A stretch of DNA of 64,000 nucleotides from NCBI RefSeq assembly GCF_963966145.1, contig NC_091047.1, forward strand, positions 25,358,001-25,422,000, read 5' to 3'. Shown piece after piece: positions 1 to 11,900 of this stretch. This stretch comes from Tenebrio molitor (taxonomy: Eukaryota; Arthropoda; Insecta; Coleoptera; Tenebrionidae). The translations under genes and the position numbers were made by a program. Within the stretch, counting starts at the first letter, position 1. The number at the start of each line of letters is the position of its first letter. Under the pieces are notes generated by a model that saw only the letters and a list, made by a program, of their open reading frames with translations, made no database searches and had not been told where the DNA came from.

Positions 1-29
1 GACTCGTCTTCTTTTTTGGGGATACCTTG
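1..29. mobile_element. Truncated end of a CAGGTGTCCCC-family MITE
   Basis: The window opens with GACTCGTCTTCTTTTTTGGG and ends GATACCTTG followed by TA, the same terminus as the elements at 40548 and 50184-50716. The remainder is outside the window. Confidence 0.6.
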
Positions 30-611
30 TATAAATATAAATAAAATATTAGTAGAACATTTTTCTCATACTTACATAAGTTTAAACAAGAGATCAATTT
101 TTAAATTTCTTTTAGAATGTCAAAATTTGGGGTACATTTACTATTTCTCTAGACTCTTTATAGCCAATGGCTAAGCCAAAAAAAGTTAAAGTACTTACAG
201 AATGTTCTACAGCGATACGCAATTATTCCTGCATTTTTTGAGAATTTTAAATCGATTAGAAGTAGGTGTTTTCGTTCGGGCGGTAAAACTTGAATCACCC
301 TGTACAGTGAGGTAAGGATACGAGAATATTTTCAGAAAACCTGCATTTATAAAAACTATCGCAGTACTTTGAAATTTTTCTTTTTCAATAATCAGTTACC
401 ATATTTTGTGGGCTGCTGCTGGGCTGTTGTGTTATACCAAGTTCTTCTATGTTAGAAGAAAAAGGTAATTTCACTTGTCAGACGATTAGGAGGGAGGAAA
501 TTGATTTTTATGTGATAAATATCTTTAAGCAAACACAAAACCATTAATCGGATGTTTATAGAGAAGTAGGTATTGATCATGAAATAGAAAAATAAAATTG
601 TTGTAATTGTA
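30..611. other. Intergenic, nothing recognised
   Basis: AT-rich sequence with no open frame over 60 codons, no RNA gene and no repeat matched elsewhere in the window. Confidence 0.6.
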
Positions 612-995
612 CAGTTAATTTCAAAATTATACAGGGTGTATCAGAATTCAACCGACAAACTTTCAGGACTGATTCTATGATCAAAAATAAGCATAAAACT
701 CTTAATACATATGGGGTCGAAAACGCTCATTCTTTCCAAATTAGAAGAAGGGTGCTCGATTCGAAGGGTAGCCCAATATTATCATCACGAAGAGCACCGT
801 GCAGAGGATAAAACAAATAATATTATGGTGTTCTAAAATATCAGCGACGTTTTATGTTGTCAAACAAACTTACCTAACCGATATTAAAAAAAGACGTTCA
901 AATTTCAAAAAGGCATCTTTACATGTTGAAAAAAAATAAAATAAATCGACTTCTTGGTTTTTCAGGTGTACTCTATAATTTTGAAATTAACTGTA
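612..995. mobile_element. pogo-like MITE, copy 1
   Basis: Termini CAGTTAATTTCAAAATTAT and ATAATTTTGAAATTAACTG with a TA on each side. The interior (730-880) matches the transposase N-terminal region of the copy at 19773-20402 (TTAGAAGAAGGGT, AAGAGCACCGTGCAG) but is frameshifted. About 90 bp after the left end belong to another repeat (CAGGGTGTATCAGAATTC). Confidence 0.75.
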
Positions 996-1094
996 CATTT
1001 TTTTTTATATTTATAAGAAATAAAATTCTCTAAAATGATAACTTTGATTTTTGACAACTTGTATTTTTAAGTTGTCATCTTTTGGCATAGATTA

Positions 1095-1272
1095 TATCGG
1101 ATGTTCATTTAAATTTCCGATCAAAGTTGGCGTTGAAGAGTCAATTGTGAACGCACGACTCGTGTAAAAACGTAAAATTTAAACAGCTGATCCGTGATCC
1201 GTAATTCGTAGTGCATTTACAATCGACTCTTCAACGTCAACTTTGACCGGAAATTTAAATGAACACCCGATA
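1095..1272. mobile_element. Palindromic ~175-bp MITE, copy A
   Basis: Almost wholly self-complementary: TTCATTTAAATTTCCGATCA at the left mirrors the right end, and AAAGTTGGCGTTGAAGAGTC mirrors GACTCTTCAACGTCAACTTT. A short centre contains AACAGCTGATCCGTGATCCG. Further copies lie at 5491, 14681, 31582 and 62231. Confidence 0.85.
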
Positions 1273-2097
1273 AAATACTTTTCTATTTCATCCAATGGCG
1301 ATTCAAAGGGAAGAAATTCAAAAATTTTAAATAGCAACAAGAGTCTAATGTTATATTTAATGAAAGGATTTTTTTATCCTCTATCAAAGCAGTTTTTAAA
1401 TTGGTTTTAATGTTTAATGTTTTCATCATTAGATGGAAGATAAGAAAGCTTTCCAACATTTGACCCTTAAATGTTTATTCTTTGCTCCACCGCTAGATGG
1501 CATAGATAAAAACGTGATTTACTCAGATGATTTACTCCAAAAGATGACAATTCAGAAATCCAAATTGACCTATATTACAGCTGCTTAAATTTTTTTTATA
1601 TTGTAGGTAATAGTATGTTGCATAACGAGTGTTGAAAATGAAAGATTTCACACGAGTTTGCAGAATTGAGCCACAAGCCGTAGACGCGTAGCTTAAGCAA
1701 ACGAGTGTAAAACCGAATTTTCAACACCTGTTATACACGATATTTTTCCGACGACCACAAAAAAAACGCTAATATTCGGCATCCCTTTTTAGTAACTAGC
1801 AGGTATTTTTTTTATAGACTAGACTAGCACGTCGGCAGGCAAAAACTTACCACTATCGTAAATCGTCAGTATTATAATTTTTACAACCTATCCTAAACCC
1901 ATTACAAGTGAAGAAGCTAAAGTTCCAATTTCTCGTTCCCAAAGATAGTATTTATTCTCTCTTCCACTTGCTAACGGTGCAAACGTCAAGTTAAAATATC
2001 AAAGTCACTAGATATACATACATAGTATATCTAGTGACTTTATAAATTATCATTCGGGAGAGAACTCTAGCTGCGGACAAAATAATTATGCCGGAAA
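1273..2097. other. Intergenic with two hairpins
   Basis: No gene is seen. A loose hairpin repeat spans about 1618-1745 (arms GTGTTGAAAAT and ATTTTCAACAC, centre ACGCGTAGC). A perfect 16-bp inverted repeat lies at 2001-2016 and 2026-2041 (AAAGTCACTAGATATA). Confidence 0.6.
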
Positions 2098-2880
2098 GTA
2101 GTCGAGTCAATAAAGCCGAAAAATCGCCGAAACTTCTTAATCCTCAGAAACAGCTCCGATTTTGATGATTTTTTTTTAAATGTGTGTATTTATATATTAT
2201 TTGAAATCAGAAACATTTTGGTTGGGGCACGTAAATATTTCTATTGTTTAAACAATAATTTGCTATTTATGGAAAAAATTCCGTTTTCCACGATATTTAT
2301 TCCAAAGACTTTTTTCATATGGAAACTGAAGTATAAAGAGTAGTTGTTAAGTTAAAATTTCTAGTAAAAAAAACCAATTTTTACAACAAAAAACATAATA
2401 AAAATGCAACATAAAACCAAATGTAGAGAACATTTTTTACCCATTCGTGCCTTTCTGAACAGCTTAAACAATGACATAGTTGAATCAAACAGTGTAGTTG
2501 TTTTTAAAAATAAATTACAAAAATATCCTCTGGAAATTCATAGCCATAATTACAATTAAGTAGTGCTTATAGGCCGCCCGGCCGCGACTCGAACGGAGCA
2601 AACAGTGAAATACATCTGTTGGAAATCCTACACTAAAGCTTGCTAAGTTAATTTCTGGGAATAAAACAGGCTAATGCCTCTATTCCTCCAATTAATAATA
2701 ATAATAATTATTATTATTATTTAAAAAAAAGGCTATATTCTATCTCGTGATTCGGAAGTCACGTTAAGCCATTGGTCCCGGTCTATTGAGTTGGTCATCA
2801 CGCCCCTCATAGATTTTTAAACCAGTCCTAGACTGTGTAACAACATTTTCAACATTATTATTATTATTATTATTACATCT

Positions 2881-3170
2881 TAACCCTCCACCACCCGACG
2901 GCACGGCAATTTTGCCGGAGTACATACACTATTACGGATAATACTATCAAGTAATAATGCAGTGCTTATCAACATAATTACCGGCGTCTCGCCTCCACAT
3001 TTTGACTTTTTTGTGTTTTATGTTCTGTGTCAATGTTAAGGAATTTCCTCACGATATGACATGAGTATAATAATATACCTTTTTGAATTTCAACCACCAA
3101 TGTGTTCTCTAAGTCCAAAATTTTTAAATTTTTAAAAAGAGATTGCGGTACTATTCCCGTTGCTGAAATA
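2881..3170 (-). mobile_element. Short 5'-truncated copy of the R4/Dong-like retrotransposon 3' UTR
   Basis: About 290 bp closely match 37541-37830 (shared blocks AATTTTGCCGGAGTACATAC, GGCGTCTCGCCTCC). Read on the minus strand, its 3' end runs into (TAA)n at 2853-2878. It forms the loop of the large inverted repeat 2098-4021. Confidence 0.75.
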
Positions 3171-3339
3171 ACATATTATTAATTGGAAGAATAATAATAA
3201 ATAATTTGTTACACAGTCTAGGACTGGTTTACAAATTTATGAGGGGCATAATGACCAACTCAATAGACCGGGACCAATAACGTGACTCCCGAATCACGAG
3301 ACAGAATATAGCCTTTTTTTTAATTATTATTTTAAATTT

Positions 3340-3401
3340 CGCCCTGGGTCGGAATCAAACCCGCGACCCTCGAGTCCCTGAGCCGAAACGGACTCCCTTA
3401 G
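3340..3401 (-). repeat. tRNA-like insert with B-box in the right arm (possible SINE head)
   Basis: The minus strand reads CGGCTCAGGGAC, then about 20 nt on GGGTTTGATTCCGACCC, similar to the A and B boxes of RNA polymerase III promoters. This segment is absent from the left arm. A tRNA-derived SINE head or decayed tRNA is possible; it does not fold as an intact tRNA that I can see. Confidence 0.4.
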
Positions 3402-4021
3402 GCTATATTCTGCCTTGGAGGAATAATAATAATAATTATTTTTATTATTAATTGGAGGAATAGAGGCATTAGCCTGTTTTATTCCCAGAAATTAACTTAG
3501 CAATCTTTAGTGTAGGATTTTCACTGTTTGCTCCGTTCGAGTCGCGGCCGGGCCGCCTATAAGCATTACTTAATTGTAATTATGGCTATGAATTTCCAGA
3601 GGATATTTTTGTAATTTATTTTTAAAAACAACTACACTGCTTGATTCAAATATGTCATTGTTTAAGCTGTTCAGAAAGACACGAATGGGTAAGAAATGTT
3701 CTCTGAATTTGGTTTTATGTTGCATTTTTATTATGTTTTTTGTTGTAAATAATTGTTTTTTTACTAGAAATTTTAACTTAACAACTACTCTTTATACTTC
3801 AGTTTCCATATAAAAAAAAACTTTGAAATAAATATCGTGGAAAACGGAATTTTTTCCATAAATAGCAAATTATTGTTTAAACAATATAAATATTTACGTG
3901 CCCCAAACAAAATGTTTCTGATTTCAAATAATATATAAATACACACATTTAAAAAAAAAATCATCAAAATCGGAGCTGTTTCTGAGGATTAAGAAGTAAA
4001 AACCTTCATTGACTCGACTAA

Positions 4022-4685
4022 AGGTAGACATCGTTAATCATCGGCCTGTGTGCAAAATAAAAACACACAGCTGTCGGCCAATCAGATTTCTTAAATTTTT
4101 TCACACGGGTAGGCCGTTCGTTCGTCTTCGTGTTGAAATTGTTTGCAATTTTAAATTTTCACTAAGGGAAAACTGTGTGAAATGTGCCATATTGCATAGT
4201 GGTCGTCGGAAAATAAGATTTATAAACTATAAAAAAAGTTGAAAAACGTTTTCCAGGTAACTGAAGCATTGGAATATTCAAGTATGTTTTTTTTGTGTGC
4301 GATAATTTTTTTTGAAGCTATGTAAAACAGTATATTTTTAACTATTTTCTCTGTGTTAGTGGTTGATAATGGTAGTTCACGGTTTTGACGAGGCAGTGTT
4401 ATAGCTCAACTAGAAATTGTTAAACAGGACCAAGACAAATTTGTACATTTGTGAGCACATCACGCTGTGAAAACACCTCTAGACAAGTTTTACCTCCATC
4501 TTAAAACCAAAGTGGTCCAAATCTCATCCATTTAGGCGACGAGTTCAACCAGAACGACGGCGAAGCGTTTTGACCAGAGTTTTGACCCACTGGAAAATTT
4601 GAAAGTCATACATTCGTTGTCATCACTGCTGAACTCCCCAAATCTCACCCCAAGTGAAATGCTTGTGACACGTCAAAAAATTATA
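4022..4685. other. Intergenic, nothing recognised
   Basis: Two short open frames (4009-4242, 4599-4790) have no recognisable motif, and the second runs into the next MITE, so neither is taken as a gene. Confidence 0.5.
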
Positions 4686-4923
4686 CAGGGTGTATCTGAA
4701 ATACGTGTGTTAATTTTAACCAGTGGAAGAACTCGCCAATTTATGGAACTTGTCTCTATAACATTTTTACGAAAAAGCATTGCAAATTGATTTAAAATTT
4801 GGAATAAATTAGCCATCAAAGTGTATACCCGCCTATAGGTAAGAGCGAAAATGTTATAGAGAAAAGGTTCATAAATTGGTGAGTTCTTTCACTGGTTAAC
4901 ACACGTATTTCAGATACATCCTG
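4686..4923. mobile_element. Foldback MITE with TA target duplication
   Basis: Left terminus CAGGGTGTATCTGAAATACG, right end its reverse complement (CGTATTTCAGATACATCCTG), TA on both sides. The arms extend over ~90 bp each (ACCAGTGGAAGAACTCGCCA against TTGGTGAGTTCTTTCACTGG). Confidence 0.8.
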
Positions 4924-5490
4924 TATACTTTCGGAATTATTGGAAGCAACAAGTTTAATTGTTTCGTTATTGCCTACTATTAAGTCGTAACCAATAAAAA
5001 TTACTTCTACGAATTTCATCATTTTTTAATGTTTTGTGATTGTCTACCATCAAGTCATAACGACGTAAAACGTATCGCTAAGTACAAAAAAGTTGTTGAA
5101 ATCTTGTTAAAAACTAGTATCGTGACTTTCAATGCGCCATTTGATTGGTGCACAACATGTTTTGTTTTTAATTATTAATTATGGAGAAAACTGGTTCACT
5201 AAAAGTAGATATTTACACGTACTTTCTTGTAATTAGATATCGCGTTTTGATATCGCCATTTGAATTCTGTCGTACGTTGTAAATTTGCGTGTACAATTGA
5301 ACATCAAGGTTAAATTCAAATTCGATGTTAAAAAAAGAAACGTTATAATTGCACGAAATAAGTGAATACATTTCTTCCAATTTTAAATGGAACCTTATAA
5401 ATGGGACGATTAATATTCGCCGCTTCCGACTTGAACTTTCGCTAAGTATATAGTTAGGAAGTACAACAGAAGAACCAAAATGTACGGACT
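4924..5490. other. Intergenic, nothing recognised
   Basis: AT-rich with no gene-like reading frame, RNA gene or repeat seen elsewhere in the window. Confidence 0.5.
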
Positions 5491-5667
5491 ATAAAGGCTG
5501 TTTTTTTTTAATTTGGCGTCGAAATTGGCGTTGGAGAGTCGATTGAGAACGCACCACTCGTGTAAAACCGTAAGATTTAAACAACTGATCCGTTATCCGT
5601 ATAGTGCATTCACAATCGACTCTTCAACGCCAACTTCGACACCAAATTTAAAAAAACACCCGTTATT
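5491..5667. mobile_element. Palindromic ~175-bp MITE, copy B
   Basis: The same family as 1095-1272 with diverged ends (TTTGGCGTCGAAATTGGCG against CGCCAACTTCGACACCAAA) and a centre AACAACTGATCCGTTATCCG. Confidence 0.8.
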
Positions 5668-5931
5668 AACATGTTCATAATACAACATTACGGAAATTAA
5701 GTAAATAATGAAGTTACATCTTAACGGGGTTCCCCGGTGGCTATCCATTCAAATATTGATCATGTTCGTCATTGACAGAATGATAATGCTTTTACACTAG
5801 TGAATGTGAAAAATAAAATATCAACAAATTATTAGTATTGAAAATATTTAAAGAGATATTTTAAATTATAAGAATATAGGAGTTCAGTTAAATTGTCACC
5901 ACAAGAAATCTTAGCAAATGAGCAAAAGATT

Positions 5932-6069
5932 ATGCAAATCTACACCTTCGTGTTAAGTGCCAAAGACTGCAGAGTTCTTATGACACAAGAAAATATTGAT
6001 TTGGTCCACGATATGGTTCTCTACGATAGACGAATTACAGGTTGCAGCATAATGCTTTTCTGCAAGTAG
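5932..6069 (+). pseudogene. Possible mariner transposase remnant
   Basis: The plus strand encodes a short piece ending TQENIDLVHDMVLYDRRIT, which resembles the linker of mariner-type transposases (pattern: xxVHDMVxxDRRVT before the second helix-turn-helix). After DRRIT the frame no longer resembles the family and soon stops. No terminal repeats were found. The call is by motif memory only; chance similarity is possible. Confidence 0.4.
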
Positions 6070-8566
6070 TTCTTCTAAAAATTGAAGTTCAAAACGGTAG
6101 GTATGAAAAGCATTTGACGAGGCAAATTTAACTGTCATTAATCATGATCTGGACGAATTCCTTGAAAGATTTGCAAATGAAATTTGGCTTTATCACTTAG
6201 ATTTAGATCTGTGAGGCGCTAAAATATGGAGGAGAAACACAAGAGTGTATCACTTGGTGAGAAAATTTCTTCTTCTGCTTTTAATGACCTGTTCCTTATA
6301 TGGATAGAGAAATTGGAGAATAGGTGAACTTGTCAACGAAAAAAAAATCACAAAAATTGAACCAAGACAACACTTTAGATCATAATAATTTATTGCATTT
6401 CTAAACAGTTAAGCTTATCAGTATCACCCATTTCATACTATTGAAGCAACTCTTGTATTTACCAGCTTTAGGATTTAGCCCCTTGTAATTACCAATTATT
6501 TCCTAAATTAAATGAGCACCTTCGTGGTACTCATTTTGTACATAATTACAGTGAAGCATTAGAATTTTTTGACTTCTTAGGTGACTGTCTTAAGAAATAA
6601 ATGGATTTTTTCAGCCTTTTCTTTCTATCTCAGGAACCATCCTAGTATTTATCCTTTGATGTATATTTAATGAGAAGAAACAAAAATATTGTTAATTGTT
6701 ATCCACAAAAACGCGAAGAATTGCTCTAGTACACGAGCGGAAAGTAAATATTATTTATTTTTTTATTAAAATTAAAGAGAGTAGTGAGTTCACTGTGTCA
6801 AAGAAAATGTATTGCTTTGCAAAAAATGACCCATAAAACTATGTATAACAAAGAGTTCTCTGTTCCACATTTAGAACTTTGACTTACTACTTCTAAACTT
6901 TGCACTAAACAGTTTGTACCTTAATTGTTGCAACAATTGTTGAATTATTCAAATAAATTTAGCTCCAAATGAGTTTTAGTTCTGTTATCATAAAGGTTAA
7001 AATTGAAAGCTATACAATAGCAATAATTGTTCGCTATTATTTACGTAAATTACGACGGTATTGTATTATTAGAGAGTTTTATTTTTATCTTTTACCAAGA
7101 AAAATAATACAATTCTGTTCAATTAATTTTTTAGATGATGGCATTAAATTAGATTACACAAAGCACATCATATTTCTCAAAAAAATGTGGCCTACTGTGA
7201 AAAATATAAAATTTGAAAACTTAGGGCTTAACTTGAGTCAATCAGGATAAATTAGGCAACGTTACAAACATTTGACCGTGCAACACTTAATTTGTAATAA
7301 ACTATGTTTTGTCAGCTTAAATAAATTAAGAAATGACAGACAACTGAGTTTAGAGGTAATATAATTTACTCACCAGAATTAATTTAAGTAATCATAATCA
7401 CGGATAAATTAAATGAAAATGTAGGTTGTTATAGAATTAAAAGTAAAAATGGCTTCATTTGAAGTACATATAACATATTTTTTTAGAAATCTGATTTGCA
7501 GATTTTCAAAAAATGATATTGTTTTGTTGCATTTTGTTATCAGTTAGTATTTAATTTTATACAAAAAAATATCACCGTTTTGTGAAACAAATTTTAGAAT
7601 CTGATTTGAAATCGTGAATTGCAACGTTCTTTTTGCAAAATAAAAAAAAATGCAAAAATGAAAATAGTAATTCGTTTCTTGTGAAAACTGCATTACTTAT
7701 TAGTCTTATTACGTTTGTCCAATTGGTAAGGTACTAACTGCATTGCATACTTGTTCAGCTTGAATTGCTTTTAAAGGTCACAAAATAACCTTGTTCAAGC
7801 AATAGTTTGTAAGAAATAATGTATTGTAAAATGTCTTGATAAAAACAGTTAGAGGTGAAAGAATAAAATCTATTATTTACCATCTATAATTAGCCCTATA
7901 AATCAATGAAATAACATTAAACCATGAAAATTTGAAGGTCAACTGGCACATTGCCTACAGAGTAATTGGTTCAATCAGCGAAGAAACATATGTAAAGAAG
8001 CATGCACGTAATCGCAATTTTGTTAAACACATATTGATTTGCAAAAATTCAACAGAAACCAAACATTTTTAAAAATTCAGTTAAGAAGAAATCAAGTCGT
8101 CTTACCTTTTTGGTAACAACTGAAGTTGGTTTCCGAGTAACCAAAATTTGCTACCATTAAACCATTTCTCCATGCGATGTCTTCCTCGGTTCGGCAAGCA
8201 CTGCTGGATGCGATCCAATGTTTATGTTTTGTTGCCATGGAGAACACTCCATATTGGAAAAATAATCACTTGGATTTTTTTTTGCCATTCCGTAATTGCA
8301 TGGTGGTATTGACGACTGAGCTGACAACAATTTATGAACTATCTCAAGGCAGATCTATAATTTTTTCCGACACAAGCCCATGCAAAACGTCGAATCAATT
8401 TTATGGCAACTTTTCACGCCACCACTTGCACCATTACTTCTATTGATCTCTTACATAAGTTTACTTGAGGATCGATCGGAAAAAATATTGAAGGCTTTAA
8501 TTTTGGATGAGGTGAATTATTCAGGGTGGGTACCGAAATTACAAAGCGGACGTCGTATCAAACCTC
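6070..8566. other. Intergenic downstream of the ankyrin gene, mostly nothing recognised
   Basis: Very AT-rich. Short frames such as 6969-7250 have AT-driven composition and no motif. A minus-strand ATG-to-donor segment at 8106-8173 is the only gene-like signal and is treated as a finding, not a gene. Confidence 0.5.
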
Positions 8567-8572
8567 TTTATT
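8567..8572 (-). terminator. Poly(A) signal AATAAA of the ankyrin gene
   Basis: The minus strand reads AATAAA about 100 nt after the stop codon at 8675, the first such hexamer downstream. This fits a short 3' UTR. Confidence 0.5.
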
Positions 8573-8674
8573 AAAATTTAAACTATACATCAACGACTTG
8601 TACAAATTTCTCATATCAAACAATAAATTTCTAACAAGGTATTGCACTTTGGATTGCACATGTTGCACCCTAGT

Positions 8675-8937
8675 TTAATCACTTTTCGAGTGTCTGTGGC
8701 CCGTGTCCTCGTTGGGGGGTGTGTTCTCGCTCCCTTTCACCGTGAAAGTGACGTAATAGCGTTTATTTTGATCCAGTCGATCCGCCGGCAGTGAGATGAC
8801 TTGTTTGTCGTTACCATGGCACAGTTCTAAGGTTACCCCCTTCTTGGGGTTTATCGTCGGCAGGAAGCCTGTACCAGGTTTGCACTGCGTTGACGTAAAC
8901 CCGATCTTGGGGATGGTGTGGTGATCCATTTTTGGTA
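8675..8937 (-). CDS. Ankyrin gene exon 8: C-terminus
   Basis: Residues 1477-1563 and the stop TAA at 8675-8677. The acceptor is GCAAATTTCAG and the phase-1 join gives CAAY-L-PKMDHHTIPKIG. The tail continues with GFTSTQCKPGTGFLP, a beta-rich looking stretch (VTLELCHGND, RYYVTFTVKG) and a polar end. It is separated from exon 7 by a 9.75-kb transposon-rich intron, but phase and peptide continuity support membership. Confidence 0.83.
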
Positions 8938-11900
8938 CTGAAATTTGCATCGAATTAGATCAGATTATCGTAATAATAATAACAAATAACAACGTATTCT
9001 TTATTGACATTGCTGTGCCAAACTCCAATAACTTGCCTCAGACGTATAATACTGAAGTTGCAAAATACATGCAACCTGCCTTGGCTGTAAAAAATCAGTG
9101 GAATTTAAATAAGATTAGGATTTTGCCACCGATCGTTTCAGCGGCTGGTATTGTACCGAAGAAATTAAAACAAAAGTAAAAGTGTTGTCTGTTAACAAAA
9201 ATATTTAAAATGAAATTCAAAAAGAGAAATTACTATGTTCCTGTCATGCTGTTCAAATTTTTTTAACATGGAACAAGATAACATTGGAAGTAACATTCAA
9301 ATTATAAAGTACTCACGCTGGATTTATCGCGGGCGATTCTAAAAGGACGTGAATTTCAGGATAATTTTACTTAGATTTAGTTTATATCTATAGGCCCATA
9401 CACAATGGCGTTAACGTTACGTCGATGTTAAAACGTTAATGTTGACGTTAGATCTAGAAATTCAAAATAACATGTATTTCATTGTGGACCGTTCACAATG
9501 ACGTTATGATGAAAATTAATGTTGCATGATAATGTTAGCGTTAACGTTAGTTCTAGAAATGTTCTGGATTCTTAACGTTACATTCTAACATTAGCCAACG
9601 GAAATAATTTATAAAAAGTACTGAAATACATGTAATTAGATCTAACGTTAACATTAACGTTTTAACATCGACGTAACGTTAACGCCATTGTGAAAGGGCT
9701 GTATAATACATTTTTTGATAGTAATATCTGTAATAATAAATTAATCCGACCTGATTGTTGAGTGACGAGATGTGTGATGGGTCAAAATACCATAAGAGCA
9801 AAAAAAATGCCATCAAGGATAGCCATGAAAAAGAAAGTGCCGTGTCTTTGTTTAAGAAATTCGTGGAATCCTGAAATGGGTTATTTAAATAAACAATTAT
9901 AGATATTGTTGCCTTTTTTTCCTGCAACTTACAGTGCACAAGCACATTATGGACTGTGTCATAGCTATCGTTGATGACATTTTTTTTGCTCTTACGGTAT
10001 AATAATAATGAAAACAATAATTGTTAATGAAAGTTCTTAGTATTTAATTTTAACATAGGTTTTTGCATTATTTTTTTTTGAATTTATGAAGCAAATGGTA
10101 CTTCTCCAAGCAGCTTTACAAAGGATATAACTTACTAACTTTAGTAACTTTTCTTAATAATTGTCATATTTCTGGAGATTAAAAAGCTAAAAGAAAAGTG
10201 AACTGAAGGTTAAACAATAATAACAGTTAAGTAAAAAATTTAAGATCGTTTCACATGTTAAATTAATTAAATACGGAAGAGATGTAAAGATAAAGGAACA
10301 ACAAAAATTATTATTAAGAAAAAAGAATAAAAAGGATCATTAATATTATTAGACACCATTTTAAGTACTCCTATTACTTTTGCTATAATCCATTTCTTAA
10401 TATTGTTTTTGGAAACCTGTATCTAGTTCGACGATACAATGAAGGTATCAAGTAGAGCTCTGGGGAACTCCTAACATTATTAACTGTAAACTGAACTCAA
10501 CCTGTTGCCAATTGTTTTCGTTTTTTAAAGAGTTGAAACTAAAAAGTTATCTTAAAAGAGTCATATACAGGCTGTTTCCTAAAAACGCCGCAAGCAATAT
10601 CTTCGTTATTTATGGCTCGATTTAAATGAAACAAAAATTGTAATAAATCACTTTAAAAACACTATAAGCTCAACATATAATTGAAATTTTTTAATAAACA
10701 ATTGTCAAAACGTTATCATGTTGGTATGAGCGAAATAGTGATTTTCATGATAATATGATTTCTCACACTGAGTGTCAACATTTTTTTAATCTAACTGAGC
10801 CTGCGCCCTGACGAGCGAGACTTTATTTCAAATATTTCCGCTGATTTCTCATTAAATTTGTTTTGAAAATGAATTCGCGGAAAACAGCTATGAAAACAAC
10901 TATGATTTGGTGTCAAATTGTTATACAGCTGATCCATATGTGCACATTTTGAGGTGGTACAGAGTGGTTTTTTACTTAATTTTGACATTGACAATTGTTT
11001 ATTAAAAAAATTTCACTATAGATTTTTTTTCAAAAAGTCATTCAATGTCAGATGATAGTCTACTTTGTTTTTTCAAATAGCTTATTATAGATATTATAGA
11101 TTATTTTTCTAAATCCAACGATGTGCCTCATGTTAGAATGCATTTAATAGTAACCGCGAAAATAGATGGAAATTTTTTCTTCGAAAAAAATCAAGTATAT
11201 TATGGAAAACAATCCTAAACGCAATATGTATGAGGTACACGTTCTGTCATATTATTTTTTTTTAATCTTCAGAAAGTATTCGGAGATATGGCTTGCGGCG
11301 TTTTTTAGGAAACAACCTGTATTTGAAATACGAAATTGTTACTCTTTGCGGCAAAATTTAAAATAGACGCAAGATTGTAATGACACCCATTAGCCGATAG
11401 TGATAATGCTCGTTACGAATGATTTAACCCTGTAAAAACTGATATTTATGTATCTATGCCATTTATCATGTGTTTATTTTTGAAAGCATACGAAAATAAA
11501 TAGGTGAAACACGAAACTTTAATTAATCGCTATGCTGGAGTAGCAATATATTCAGTCAAATTTTATTTAAAATACCTGAAACTTGAAACAGGTGTCTATT
11601 AAAATGAATTGTTTTATTAACTTCGATAGAATTTTTCTAGACATTGGTAAACATAAATAAAATATTTAGTTGACTAATTTGTAAGGCAAAAAGTGTCAAG
11701 TTTTTTAAAGTTTATAAGATTAGTTTGACTAAACAGTGCAACCCTAAAGAAACCAAAGTATCTGTTGAATTGTCAATTCGATAAGATACTGTATTTTTTT
11801 ATAGGAGGTAAAACTGCAAGAGTCCAGTTTGACATATCGTTACCTTGAAGAAGACATTATTTTAAGAAATGTATTGACATTGTTATAAAAGACCAATTGT

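Larger units (their letters stand above)
2098..4021. repeat. Large composite inverted repeat (foldback), arms ~750 bp
   Basis: The left arm, about 2098-2850, is the reverse complement of the right arm, about 3190-4021. Shared blocks include TAGTCGAGTCAAT at the outer ends, CTGAGGATTAAGAAG, AACAACTACTCTTTATACTT and GGCCGCCCGGCCGCGACTCG near the middle. Identity is high but not perfect. The right arm has ~100 bp more (about 3330-3430). The loop is a retrotransposon 3' fragment. No clear target duplication was found at the outer ends. Confidence 0.85.

Noticed and set aside
8177..8574. Plus-strand frames of 64-89 codons near the ankyrin 3' end
   Set aside because: No motif, low-complexity ends, and overlap with the inferred 3' UTR and poly(A) signal.
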